From NCBI RefSeq assembly GCF_014763045.1, contig NZ_JACTAG010000002.1, positions 1,240,001 through 1,304,000 on the forward strand: a DNA stretch of 64,000 nt, given 5' to 3'. Shown one piece after another: positions 44,976 to 53,820 of this stretch (position 1 is its first letter; each line of letters starts with the position of its first letter). Below the pieces are notes generated by a model, which was given only the letters and a program-made list of their open reading frames with translations, did no database searches and had not been told where the DNA came from. The translations under genes and the position numbers were made by a program. This DNA comes from Sulfitobacter aestuariivivens. GTDB taxonomy: Bacteria; Pseudomonadota; Alphaproteobacteria; Rhodobacterales; Rhodobacteraceae.

Positions 44976-44976
44976 C

Positions 44977-45017
44977 ATGTCGGTACAACGTCGGTATTAC
45001 GTCGGTGTGACGTCGGT
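44977..45017. repeat. Four-copy 11-bp tandem repeat after gltD
   Basis: Four copies of (A/T)xGTCGGT-NNN: one ATGTCGGT then three ACGTCGGT, each 11 bp from the next (44977, 44988, 44999, 45010). It starts two bases after the gltD stop. An ACCGA complement follows at 45024, allowing a small hairpin with the last copy. Could be an operator array or a structured spacer. Confidence 0.75.
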
Positions 45018-45073
45018 GCGCGATACCGACAGCAGGGCAGCGGCGCTGACTTTTTGGGGGAGAAGCGTTAAAA

Positions 45074-45514
45074 ATGTCTGAAGACGGGCATCATCAGGGA
45101 GCTTGCTTGTGCGGTGCTGTCACTGTCCGCGTTGACGCGCCGTTTTTGCGCGTGACCGGCTGCCATTGCGGCAATTGCGCACGCTGGAGCGGGGGCCTTT
45201 TCCTGAGCATCGAGGTGCCGCGTGACAAGGTTCAGATTGACGGACCGGTCAAAAGCCATGCGGCCACCTCTTTTTCAGAACGCGGGTGGTGCGATACCTG
45301 CGGTTCGTCCGTCTATTTGCGCAATACCGGCGTTGATGATGACGGTGAAATGGAACTGATGCCGGGATTGTTCGAGAATTTCGGCGGGGCCCGTCTGACC
45401 CGTATCGTCTATGCCGACCGCTGCCCTGACGGGCTGAGCATTGGCGGGGATATAGAGCGGGTCAGCGCGGCGACCTATGAGGCCGAAAATCTTCACGTGG
45501 AGGATCAGCGATGA
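45074..45514 (+). CDS. GFA-family protein (CENP-V/formaldehyde-activating fold)
   Basis: 146 residues. 'GACLCGAVTV', 'GCHCGNCARWSG' and 'WCDTCGSSVYL' supply the Cys ligands of the GFA domain. The family is named for glutathione-dependent formaldehyde activation, but most members have no proven activity. Overlaps the next GFA gene by 4 bp (ATGA). Confidence 0.85.
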   Translation: MSEDGHHQGACLCGAVTVRVDAPFLRVTGCHCGNCARWSGGLFLSIEVPRDKVQIDGPVKSHAATSFSERGWCDTCGSSVYLRNTGVDDDGEMELMPGLFENFGGARLTRIVYADRCPDGLSIGGDIERVSAATYEAENLHVEDQR

Positions 45515-45930
45515 GCGAGACTATTCAGGGTCAGTGCCTGTGCGGGGCCGTAACGGTTGAAGCGCAGATTGACGACGCCAAGTTGCGCGCGTGTCATTGC
45601 GATATGTGTCGGCGCCATACCTCTGGCGCGTTCTTTTCGATCAAGACGGTGCCGGGGACAGAAAAAGTCGCAGGACCTGCAAAGAGCTTTCAATCCAGTG
45701 AGTGGGCCGAGCGGGGATTTTGCGGCACCTGCGGCTCTACCCTGTGGTACGGGACACTGCAGGATGGTGCGCGGCATCTTGCGGCGGGGCTATTTGATGA
45801 TGCGGGCGGTGCGCCGCTGGTAATCGAATTTTTCGCTGATCGCTGTCCGCAAGGCTATGCGTTGGCGGGTAAGCAAAAGAAGCTCAGCACTGAAGAGACC
45901 ATTGCGATGTTCGCGGGGGGGTCGTCATGA
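45511..45930 (+). CDS. GFA-family protein, second copy
   Basis: 139 residues, with 'GQCLCGAVTVEAQI', 'CHCDMCRRHTSGAFFS' and 'FCGTCGSTLWYG', again a full GFA zinc site. It is related to the preceding gene but clearly diverged. Both neighbours are joined by ATGA overlaps, so the set is translationally coupled. Confidence 0.85.
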   Translation: MSETIQGQCLCGAVTVEAQIDDAKLRACHCDMCRRHTSGAFFSIKTVPGTEKVAGPAKSFQSSEWAERGFCGTCGSTLWYGTLQDGARHLAAGLFDDAGGAPLVIEFFADRCPQGYALAGKQKKLSTEETIAMFAGGSS

Positions 45931-46640
45931 GGCGTGCCATCACGGTGTTTTCTTTGTGTGTCGCCGGTGCGGCGCAGGCCGATCTTTTCGAACCGCCCAA
46001 AGGTTGTACCGCCTACATGACGGTCCAGTCACGCAGTTGCATCGTCAAGCACCACTGGACCTGCGAAGGCGATGCGCCGGGGGAAAAGTGGCATGGGGAA
46101 CTGAACCAGGATGGTTTGGTCTTTATGGGGCAGGTCGATTACGAGGCGCAGTGGCTGGACAATTTTTATCTGGGCAATAACAAGCGCGAGACGTTTGTCC
46201 CGCCCGCGGCGGATCCACAAAGCCTGACGCAGCTTATTGCGACCGGCACGGATACCTATGATTTTCTGTTGCAGACGCCCGAGGGTCAGCACCGCGTGCG
46301 CGGGCAAGACAGCATCATTGAGCGCGGTGTGACAATCGACGGCGAAGAGTTGCTGCGCACGGAATACCAGATCGTGATCACGGATGCGCAGGGGGCGATT
46401 ACCTATGCCTCTACCGGGTCCGAATTTGTTTCTGAAACGCACCGGCGTTTTGTGGGTGGCTATGGCGACGTGACCGAACCGGGCACGCCCTTCACCTTTA
46501 ATCAGCGACCTGTCGAATTCATCTATCCCGGTGAATCCGGTTTTCTGGACAACAAGCCCAAGTACGACTGTGACGTGATCAACGCGCGGTTTTCCGACCC
46601 TGAGCCCACCCCACTGCCTACGATTGGAGAGCAACCATGA
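45927..46640 (+). CDS. Secreted protein of unknown function
   Basis: 237 residues. Signal peptide 'MRRAITVFSLCVAGAAQA' then a beta-rich body with six cysteines (including 'GCTAYMTVQSRSCIVKHHWTC' and 'YDCDVINARF'), suggesting a periplasmic disulfide-bonded protein. I do not recognise the family. Starts in the last codon of the second GFA gene and its stop overlaps gltB by 4 bp. Confidence 0.75.
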   Translation: MRRAITVFSLCVAGAAQADLFEPPKGCTAYMTVQSRSCIVKHHWTCEGDAPGEKWHGELNQDGLVFMGQVDYEAQWLDNFYLGNNKRETFVPPAADPQSLTQLIATGTDTYDFLLQTPEGQHRVRGQDSIIERGVTIDGEELLRTEYQIVITDAQGAITYASTGSEFVSETHRRFVGGYGDVTEPGTPFTFNQRPVEFIYPGESGFLDNKPKYDCDVINARFSDPEPTPLPTIGEQP

Positions 46641-49600
46641 CCAAGTATGATGACAATTGGGTCGCTTCCGAAGAAGCCAAGCGCGCGCGTCTGGCGGCCG
46701 AGGGGCTGTATCATCCGTCCGAAGAGCGGGCCAATTGTGGTGTGGGTCTGGTGGTGAACATCGACGGGTCCAAGACACGGGCTGTGGTGGAAAACGGGAT
46801 CAAGGCGCTTAAGGCGATCTGGCATCGCGGTGCGGTGGATGCGGATGGCAAGACGGGCGATGGTGCGGGCATTCACGTGCAGATTCCGGTGCCATTCTTT
46901 TATGATCAGGTGGAGCGGACGGGCCATACGCCGCGCCGGGATGAATTGATTGCAGTGGGGCAGGTTTTCTTGCCGCGCACGAATTTTGCAGCGCAAGAGA
47001 CCTGCCGGACGATTGTAGAAACCGAAGTGCTGCGGATGGGTCATTACATCTATGGCTGGCGGCATGTGCCGGTGAACGTTTCCGTGTTGGGCGAAAAGGC
47101 CAATGCGACCCGGCCCGAGATCGAGCAGATCCTGATTTCCAATGCTACGGGCGCTGATGAAGAGACGTTTGAGCGCGAGCTTTACGTGATCCGGCGGCGG
47201 ATCGAGAAGGCCGCTGCTGCCGCGCAGGTGGCAGGGCTTTATATTGCGTCGATGTCGTGCCGGTCGATTATCTACAAGGGGATGATGCTGGCCGAACAGG
47301 TGGCCGAATTCTATCCCGACCTGATGGATGACCGCTTTGTCAGCGGCTTTGCGATCTATCATCAGCGCTATTCCACCAACACTTTTCCGCAGTGGTGGTT
47401 GGCGCAGCCGTTTCGCATGCTGGCCCATAACGGCGAGATCAACACGCTGAAGGGCAACCTTAACTGGATGAAAAGCCATGAGATCCGCATGGCGTCGACG
47501 ACCTTTGGTGAAATGGCCGAAGATATTAAACCTATCGTGGCGTCGGGATCGTCGGATTCGGCTGCATTAGACTCTGTTTTTGAAGTTCTGGTGCGGGCGG
47601 GGCGGTCGGCACCGATGGCCAAGACCATGCTGGTGCCGGAAAGCTGGTCCAAGCAGGCAGTGGAGCTGCCGCAGCCGTGGCGCGACATGTATTCATACTG
47701 CAACTCGGTAATGGAGCCCTGGGACGGACCCGCCGCGTTGGCGATGACTGACGGGCGCTGGGTCTGTGCCGGACTGGACCGGAACGGGCTGCGCCCGATG
47801 CGCTATGTCGTCACCAGCGACGGGATGCTAATTGCGGGGTCTGAGACGGGCATGGTGCCGCTGGATGAAGCCGGTGTGGTGCAAAAAGGGGCGTTGGGCC
47901 CCGGCCAGATGATTGGTGTGCACATGGGCAAGGGCAAGTTGTTCCATGACCGTGAGTTGAAAGACAAGATGTCTGCAGCCCTGCCTTTTGGGGAATGGGT
48001 TGGCCGGATCACTGAACTGGATGACGCGCTGGGCAAGGTTGAGGAACAGCCGATCTTTGAGGGCAATGAACTGCGTCGCAGGCAGGTTGCGGCGGGCTAT
48101 TCCATAGAAGAGCTTGAGCAGATCCTGGCCCCTATGGCCGAGGATGGCAAAGAGGCGCTGGCATCGATGGGCGATGATACCCCGTCGGCGGTTCTGTCCA
48201 AGAAGTATCGCCCGCTGAGCCATTTCTTCCGGCAGAACTTTAGCCAGGTCACCAACCCGCCGATTGACAGTTTGCGCGAATATCGGGTGATGAGCCTGAA
48301 GACGCGGTTCGGCAACCTCAAGAACGTACTGGATGAGGACAGCAGCCAGACCGAAATTCTGGTGCTCGACAGCCCCTTTGTGGCCAATGCACAGTTTGAC
48401 GAACTGGTGACGCATTTCAATGCGGATACGGTCAGCATCGACTGCACCTTTGAGCCTGGTGACGGGAAGCTGAGCGCAGGATTGGAGCGGATCAGGGCAG
48501 AGGCGGAAGATGCGGTACGCTCCGGCGCCGGGCATCTGGTGCTGACGGATCAGCATAGTGGCGAAGGTCGTGTGGCGATGCCGATGATCCTTGCGACGTC
48601 TGCTGTACACAGTCATCTGATCCGCAAGGGTCTGCGCACTTTTACATCGCTGAATGTACGGTCCGCCGAATGCGTGGATGCGCATTACTTTGCGGTGCTG
48701 ATTGGCTGTGGCGCGACAGTGGTTAACGCATACCTCGCGGAGGATTCGCTGGCCGATCGGATCAACCGGGGGCTGCTGGATGTGTCTTTGACTGAAGCCA
48801 TGCAGCGCTATCGCGAGGCAATTGATCAGGGTCTGCTCAAGATTATGGCCAAGATGGGCATCTCTGTCGTGTCGTCCTATCGCGGCGGGCTGAACTTTGA
48901 GGCCGTGGGCCTGAGCCGTGCAATGTGTGCAGAGTATTTCCCGGGCATGACAAGCCGCATTTCGGGGATCGGTGTGACCGGTATCCAGCGTAAGGCCGAA
49001 GCGGTGCATGATCAGGGGTGGCGCGGCGATGGCGTGGTGATGCCCATCGGCGGTTTTTACAAGGCACGCCAGTCTGGGGAGACCCACGCGTGGGAAGCCA
49101 GTTCCATGCATATGCTGCAAATGGCCTGTAACAGAGCCTCATATGCGATGTGGCAGCAGTATTCGGCCAAGATGCAAAGCAACCCGCCGATCCATCTGCG
49201 GGACTTGCTGGATATCAAGCCGCTGGGCGCGCCCGTTGGGCTGGAAGAGGTGGAAAGCATCACGTCGATCCGCAAGCGGTTTGTCACGCCGGGCATGTCG
49301 CTGGGCGCGCTGAGCCCGGAGGCGCACAAGACGCTGAATGTCGCGATGAACCGGATCGGGGCAAAATCGGATTCAGGCGAGGGCGGTGAGGATCCGGCGC
49401 ATTTTGTGCCGGAGCCCAATGGCGACAATCCGTCGGCCAAGATCAAGCAGGTGGCTTCGGGCCGCTTTGGGGTGACTGCAGAGTACCTCAATCAGTGTGA
49501 AGAGCTTGAAATCAAGGTTGCGCAAGGTGCCAAGCCCGGCGAGGGGGGCCAGTTGCCGGGAATGAAGGTCACCGACCTGATCGCGCGCCTGCGCCATTCG

Positions 49601-51169
49601 ACCAAGGGCGTCACGTTGATTTCCCCGCCGCCGCACCATGACATCTATTCCATCGAGGATTTGGCGCAGCTGATTTACGACCTCAAGCAGATAAACCCGC
49701 GCTGCAAGGTAACGGTCAAGCTGGTGGCATCCTCGGGCGTGGGCACGATTGCCGCCGGGGTGGCCAAGGCCAAGGCGGATATCATTCTGATCTCGGGTCA
49801 CAACGGGGGCACGGGTGCGTCGCCTGCGACATCGATCAAATATGCAGGTCTGCCATGGGAGATGGGCCTGACCGAGGCGCATCAGGTTCTGTCGATGAAC
49901 AACCTGCGGGATCGCGTGACATTGCGCACCGATGGCGGGTTGCGGACGGGGCGTGACATTGTCATGGCGGCCATGTTGGGGGCTGAGGAATACGGGATTG
50001 GGACGGCTGCGCTGATTGCCATGGGATGCATCATGGTGCGGCAGTGTCAGAGCAACACCTGCCCTGTTGGTGTCTGTACGCAGGACGAAAGCCTGCGTGA
50101 AAAGTTCACCGGGTCCGCGGACAAGGTCGTCAACCTGATCGGTTTTTATGCGCAGGAAGTGCGTGAGATCCTTGCCTCAATCGGGGCGCGGTCGCTGGAT
50201 GAAGTGATTGGCCGGGCCGATCTGCTGGCGCAGGTCAGCCGGGGGTCGGCGCATCTGGATGATCTGGATCTCAACCCGCTGCTGATCACAGTGGATGGTG
50301 CAAATACCAACGTCTATGACCGCGACAAGCCGCGTCAGACAGTGGCCGACACGCTGGATGCACAGATTGTGCGGGATGCTGCGCGGTTCCTTGAGGACGG
50401 TGAAAAGATGCAGCTTTCGTATGCGGTGCAGAATACGCACCGGACCGTGGGCACGCGCACCTCAAGCCACATCGTCAAGCGGTTCGGGATGCGCAATTCG
50501 CTGCAGCCTGATCACCTGACGGTGAAGCTGACCGGATCTGCCGGGCAATCGCTTGGGGCTTTTGCCGCGCCGGGGCTCAAGCTGGAAGTGTCGGGTGATG
50601 CGAATGATTACGTGGGCAAGGGCCTTTCGGGGGGCACGATTGTGGTGCGTCCACCGATGGCCAGCCCGATTGTTGCCTCTGAGAACACGATCATCGGGAA
50701 TACAGTGCTGTACGGCGCGACCGAGGGGTATCTTTTTGCCGCCGGGCGCGCGGGAGAGCGGTTTGCCGTGCGCAATTCGGGCGCCAAGGTGGTGATCGAA
50801 GGCTGTGGTTCGAACGGATGCGAATACATGACCGGTGGCGTTGCCGTGATCCTGGGCGATATCGGTGCCAACTTTGCTGCGGGGATGACGGGCGGCATGG
50901 CCTATCTTTATGATCCGGACGGCAAGGCGCCAGCGCTTTTGAATGAGGAGACGGTGGTGACATGCCCGGTGATGCAAAACCACTGGCTGGGCCAGTTGGA
51001 GGACCTGCTGGAGCGTCATCTGGCCGAGACAGGCAGCCGCAAGGCGGGTGAGATCCTACAGCATTGGGACATGGAGCGGCATCATTTCTTGCAGATTTGT
51101 CCCAAGGAGATGCTGGATAAACTGCCTGCACCGCTGGAAGGTTCAGCACAGGCCGTCCCTGCGGAGTAA
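46637..51169 (+). CDS. gltB: Glutamate synthase (NADPH) large subunit
   Basis: 1510 residues. N-terminal amidotransferase: the nucleophile is C34 in 'EERANCGVGLV', implying removal of a 33-residue propeptide, usual for GltB. FMN/synthase domain about 830-1250 ('KSDSGEGGEDPAHFVP', 'ISGHNGGTGASPATSIKYAG'), the 3Fe-4S cysteines in 'CIMVRQCQSNTCPVGVC', and the GXGXG beta-helix at the C terminus. It pairs with gltD upstream. Fused by ATGA to the preceding gene. Confidence 0.97.
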   Translation: MTKYDDNWVASEEAKRARLAAEGLYHPSEERANCGVGLVVNIDGSKTRAVVENGIKALKAIWHRGAVDADGKTGDGAGIHVQIPVPFFYDQVERTGHTPRRDELIAVGQVFLPRTNFAAQETCRTIVETEVLRMGHYIYGWRHVPVNVSVLGEKANATRPEIEQILISNATGADEETFERELYVIRRRIEKAAAAAQVAGLYIASMSCRSIIYKGMMLAEQVAEFYPDLMDDRFVSGFAIYHQRYSTNTFPQWWLAQPFRMLAHNGEINTLKGNLNWMKSHEIRMASTTFGEMAEDIKPIVASGSSDSAALDSVFEVLVRAGRSAPMAKTMLVPESWSKQAVELPQPWRDMYSYCNSVMEPWDGPAALAMTDGRWVCAGLDRNGLRPMRYVVTSDGMLIAGSETGMVPLDEAGVVQKGALGPGQMIGVHMGKGKLFHDRELKDKMSAALPFGEWVGRITELDDALGKVEEQPIFEGNELRRRQVAAGYSIEELEQILAPMAEDGKEALASMGDDTPSAVLSKKYRPLSHFFRQNFSQVTNPPIDSLREYRVMSLKTRFGNLKNVLDEDSSQTEILVLDSPFVANAQFDELVTHFNADTVSIDCTFEPGDGKLSAGLERIRAEAEDAVRSGAGHLVLTDQHSGEGRVAMPMILATSAVHSHLIRKGLRTFTSLNVRSAECVDAHYFAVLIGCGATVVNAYLAEDSLADRINRGLLDVSLTEAMQRYREAIDQGLLKIMAKMGISVVSSYRGGLNFEAVGLSRAMCAEYFPGMTSRISGIGVTGIQRKAEAVHDQGWRGDGVVMPIGGFYKARQSGETHAWEASSMHMLQMACNRASYAMWQQYSAKMQSNPPIHLRDLLDIKPLGAPVGLEEVESITSIRKRFVTPGMSLGALSPEAHKTLNVAMNRIGAKSDSGEGGEDPAHFVPEPNGDNPSAKIKQVASGRFGVTAEYLNQCEELEIKVAQGAKPGEGGQLPGMKVTDLIARLRHSTKGVTLISPPPHHDIYSIEDLAQLIYDLKQINPRCKVTVKLVASSGVGTIAAGVAKAKADIILISGHNGGTGASPATSIKYAGLPWEMGLTEAHQVLSMNNLRDRVTLRTDGGLRTGRDIVMAAMLGAEEYGIGTAALIAMGCIMVRQCQSNTCPVGVCTQDESLREKFTGSADKVVNLIGFYAQEVREILASIGARSLDEVIGRADLLAQVSRGSAHLDDLDLNPLLITVDGANTNVYDRDKPRQTVADTLDAQIVRDAARFLEDGEKMQLSYAVQNTHRTVGTRTSSHIVKRFGMRNSLQPDHLTVKLTGSAGQSLGAFAAPGLKLEVSGDANDYVGKGLSGGTIVVRPPMASPIVASENTIIGNTVLYGATEGYLFAAGRAGERFAVRNSGAKVVIEGCGSNGCEYMTGGVAVILGDIGANFAAGMTGGMAYLYDPDGKAPALLNEETVVTCPVMQNHWLGQLEDLLERHLAETGSRKAGEILQHWDMERHHFLQICPKEMLDKLPAPLEGSAQAVPAE

Positions 51170-51176
51170 GGCCAAT

Positions 51177-51205
51177 CGGGGCCGATTCTTGAAGAATTGG
51201 CCCCG
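51177..51205. terminator. Hairpin after gltB
   Basis: Stem CGGGGCC / GGCCCCG extended by ATTCTT / AAGAAT with one G-U pair, eight bases after the gltB stop. No U tract follows, so it may be a stem-loop that stabilises the message end or a weak terminator. Confidence 0.6.
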
Positions 51206-51300
51206 GACAGCCGGGTGTTTGCCTCAATATTAACACAATTGCCGGTCAAAATTGACGTAACGGGCCACAAAAGGCACCGACTTCGTTTTGAGGACGAGCA

Positions 51301-52242
51301 ATGGCACTACTTGAGCTGACTGCTCAGAGTGTGAACGGTGATCCGCTCATCTCTGGCAGCAATATCAACATTGTGAACGGCAGCGTGACCTCGTTGCAGT
51401 TCACGGACTTTGATTTCCAGTTGTTTGACCCCGCGCCGGGAGAGACAGTTTCGCTGGATGGCGGGCTGACACAGCTGACCTATGAGTTTCTGGGCTACGG
51501 CGATGTGCGCAACGACACGTTGCAGCACGCGGCGTTCATCCGTGTCGATATGGGCGACGGGACGTTTGACACCTTTGCCATTGATATGAATGCGGATGGC
51601 GATGCATTGCCAAACCTCGCAACCGGGAACACCAAGCTGACGGTTGCCGGGCTTTCTTCCGGTCCCGCAGAGCGGTTTCCGGCACCTGCGTGCTTTACGC
51701 CCGGGACGATGATCGACACGCCGGGTGGGCCGCGATTGATCGAGACGCTGGCGCGTGGTGATCTGGTGTCGACATTGGATCACGGGGCGCAGCCGCTGCG
51801 ACTGATGATCCGCAACACGTTTCACGCCTTTGGTGCATTGGCGCCGATCCGCATTGAGGCAGGTGCCTTGGGCAACGCCGACCCACTTGTGGTGTCCCAG
51901 CAGCACCGGATGCTGCTGTCTGGCTGGCGGGCGGAATTGCACTTTGGGCAGAGCGAGGTTCTGGTCGCAGCCAAGCATTTGGTGAATGGCACCAGTATCC
52001 GTCCCGTCATGGGCGGCACAGTTGACTATATTCACCTGATTTTCGACCGTCACGAGATCGTTTTCGGCGCGGGCATCCCATCCGAGAGTTTCTATCTGGG
52101 TCAGAACGATGCGTTCTCGGATCAGGGTGTTCTGGCGCAATTGAAGGCGTTGATGCCGCAGCAGGATTGGGCGGCGCAATCTCAATTACCCACCGCACGT
52201 CCGGTTTTGCGCCGGGTCGATATGCAGGCCTTGGCTGCCTGA
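51301..52242 (+). CDS. Hint-domain protein (Hedgehog/intein-type)
   Basis: 313 residues. The C-terminal half is a Hint_2 domain: 'ACFTPGTMIDTPGGPRLIETLARGDLVSTLDHG' with the nucleophile Cys in 'ACFTPG', and 'LVVSQQHRMLLSG' carrying the conserved His. The N-terminal about 125 residues are acidic, beta-rich and calcium-binding-like ('DMNADGDALPN'). Such proteins are numerous in Rhodobacteraceae and may be secreted by type I systems; autoprocessing is possible but untested. No signal peptide. Confidence 0.82.
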   Translation: MALLELTAQSVNGDPLISGSNINIVNGSVTSLQFTDFDFQLFDPAPGETVSLDGGLTQLTYEFLGYGDVRNDTLQHAAFIRVDMGDGTFDTFAIDMNADGDALPNLATGNTKLTVAGLSSGPAERFPAPACFTPGTMIDTPGGPRLIETLARGDLVSTLDHGAQPLRLMIRNTFHAFGALAPIRIEAGALGNADPLVVSQQHRMLLSGWRAELHFGQSEVLVAAKHLVNGTSIRPVMGGTVDYIHLIFDRHEIVFGAGIPSESFYLGQNDAFSDQGVLAQLKALMPQQDWAAQSQLPTARPVLRRVDMQALAA

Positions 52243-52322
52243 GACCGTGTTGCCGCGACGGTTGTTCGTGATAGGGGTGGGTTTGCGTTCACAAACCGCA
52301 AGTCGGCCCCTATAGATTTAAT

Positions 52323-53048
52323 ATGGCAACCGGCAAGAAAACCACCAAATCAAAGGGCAAGGCCCCACTGAAGCGATCATTCAGGCGCAGGCTGACGCGA
52401 ATGGGGCTACGCGCGGTGTCGGTGGTGTTTCTGCTGGCGCTGTTTGTGGTTCTTTTGTTTGCCTTCATCAATCCGCCGACCAACGCCTATATCTTCAGCG
52501 AGGGGCGTCGTTTGGGCGATGTGAAGCAGGAATGGGTCGCGCTGGAAAACATCGCACCGGTGATGGCGCGATCCGCGGTTGCGGCAGAGGACGCTAATTT
52601 TTGCAATCACTGGGGCTTTGACATGGCGGCCATCCGCAAGGCCATTGCGCAGGGATCTGCGCGGGGGGCGTCGACGATCAGCCAGCAAACGGTCAAGAAT
52701 GTTTATCTTTGGCAGGGGCGGTCCTGGCTGCGCAAAGCCATGGAAGCGGCGATGACCCCGCTGGTCGAGGCGATCTGGACCAAGCGGCGGATCATTGAGG
52801 TCTATCTGAACATGGCGGAATTCGATGAGGGCGTCTTTGGCGTGAAAGCCGCGGCGCAGCATTACTTTGGTGTCGCCCCGGCGGACCTGACTGCGACGCA
52901 GTCCGCGCGGCTGGCCGCGATCCTGCCGTCGCCCAAGACGCGCTCTGCCTCGAAACCCAGCGATTTCGTGCGCAAAAGGGCGCGACAAATCCGCGACGGT
53001 GCGGCGACAATCAGCAAGGACGGGCGCGCGGTCTGTTTCGAGAGTTGA
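52323..53048 (+). CDS. mtgA: Monofunctional biosynthetic peptidoglycan transglycosylase
   Basis: 241 residues: one N-terminal membrane helix (residues 32-50) and a GT51 domain with 'AAEDANFCNHWGFDMAAIRKA' (catalytic Glu in 'AAEDANF') and 'GASTISQQTVKNVYLW', 'RRIIEVYLNMAEF'. It polymerises lipid II glycan strands without transpeptidase activity. Length is normal for MtgA. Confidence 0.93.
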   Translation: MATGKKTTKSKGKAPLKRSFRRRLTRMGLRAVSVVFLLALFVVLLFAFINPPTNAYIFSEGRRLGDVKQEWVALENIAPVMARSAVAAEDANFCNHWGFDMAAIRKAIAQGSARGASTISQQTVKNVYLWQGRSWLRKAMEAAMTPLVEAIWTKRRIIEVYLNMAEFDEGVFGVKAAAQHYFGVAPADLTATQSARLAAILPSPKTRSASKPSDFVRKRARQIRDGAATISKDGRAVCFES

Positions 53049-53106
53049 AACGCCAGTCGATCCGGGGCATGGAAAGAGGCAACTTCTGATTTTTTGAAAG
53101 TGCATG

Positions 53107-53772
53107 ATGGCCCGCCTGTTCCACGTTCCCCTGTCGCCCTTTTGCCGCAAGGTCCGTCTGAGCCTTGCTGAAAAGAAGATCGAAGTGGAGCTGGTCGAGG
53201 AGCGCTACTGGGAACAGGATCCTGATTTTATGCGTCGCAACCCCGCCGGCAAGGTGCCGGTGCTGCGGCTGGACGGAATCATGATGGCAGAAAGTGCCGC
53301 GATTTGTGAGTATATCGAAGAAACCCGGCCCGAGCCGTCGTTGTTGCCCGCCGATCCGGTGCAGCGGCTGGAAGTGCGGCGGTTGGTGAATTGGTTCGAC
53401 GACAAGTTCCACAGTGATGTGACGTCGAAACTGCTGTACGAGCGCGTCAACAAGAAGATCATGAAGCAGGGTTATCCCGATAGTGCCAACGTCAAGGCGG
53501 GCGCAAAAGCGATCAAGTATCATCTTGATTACATGGCCTGGCTTTTGGACCATCGGCGCTGGTTGGCAGGGGATGTGATGACGCTGGCGGATTTCGCCGC
53601 TGCGGCGCATTTGTCTGCGCTGGATTACATTTCAGACGTGGACTGGAACAGGTCGGATGCGGTGCGGGACTGGTATGCCAAGATCAAGTCGCGGCCTGCG
53701 TTCCGGTCCATTCTGGCCGATCAGATGCCGGGATTTCCGCCGCCTGCGCACTACAGCGATCTGGATTTCTAG
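53107..53772 (+). CDS. Glutathione S-transferase-family protein
   Basis: 221 residues. Thioredoxin-like half with 'LFHVPLSPFCRKVRLSLAEK' (the Ser-x-Phe-Cys site), cis-Pro in 'GKVPVLRLDG' and 'AESAAICEYIEE', then the helical C-terminal half with 'LAGDVMTLADFAAAAHLSAL'. Substrate unknown. An ATG three bases upstream is an alternative start. Confidence 0.88.
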   Translation: MARLFHVPLSPFCRKVRLSLAEKKIEVELVEERYWEQDPDFMRRNPAGKVPVLRLDGIMMAESAAICEYIEETRPEPSLLPADPVQRLEVRRLVNWFDDKFHSDVTSKLLYERVNKKIMKQGYPDSANVKAGAKAIKYHLDYMAWLLDHRRWLAGDVMTLADFAAAAHLSALDYISDVDWNRSDAVRDWYAKIKSRPAFRSILADQMPGFPPPAHYSDLDF

Positions 53773-53783
53773 GAGGCGGACCG

Positions 53784-53804
53784 TTGGGGGCTGTCTGCCC
53801 CCAA
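53784..53804. repeat. GC-rich hairpin before queG
   Basis: Stem TTGGGGGC / GCCCCCAA with a 5-base loop, followed by CCCCCGAGGAATATT just before the queG ATG. Similar short GC-rich hairpins ahead of start codons recur in Rhodobacteraceae genomes as I recall them; the downstream GAGGA acts as ribosome binding site. Confidence 0.5.
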
Positions 53805-53820
53805 ACCCCCGAGGAATATT

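Noticed and set aside
47828..49120. 430-residue open frame opposite gltB
   Set aside because: gltB is unmistakable on the plus strand and the reverse translation has no recognisable domain.
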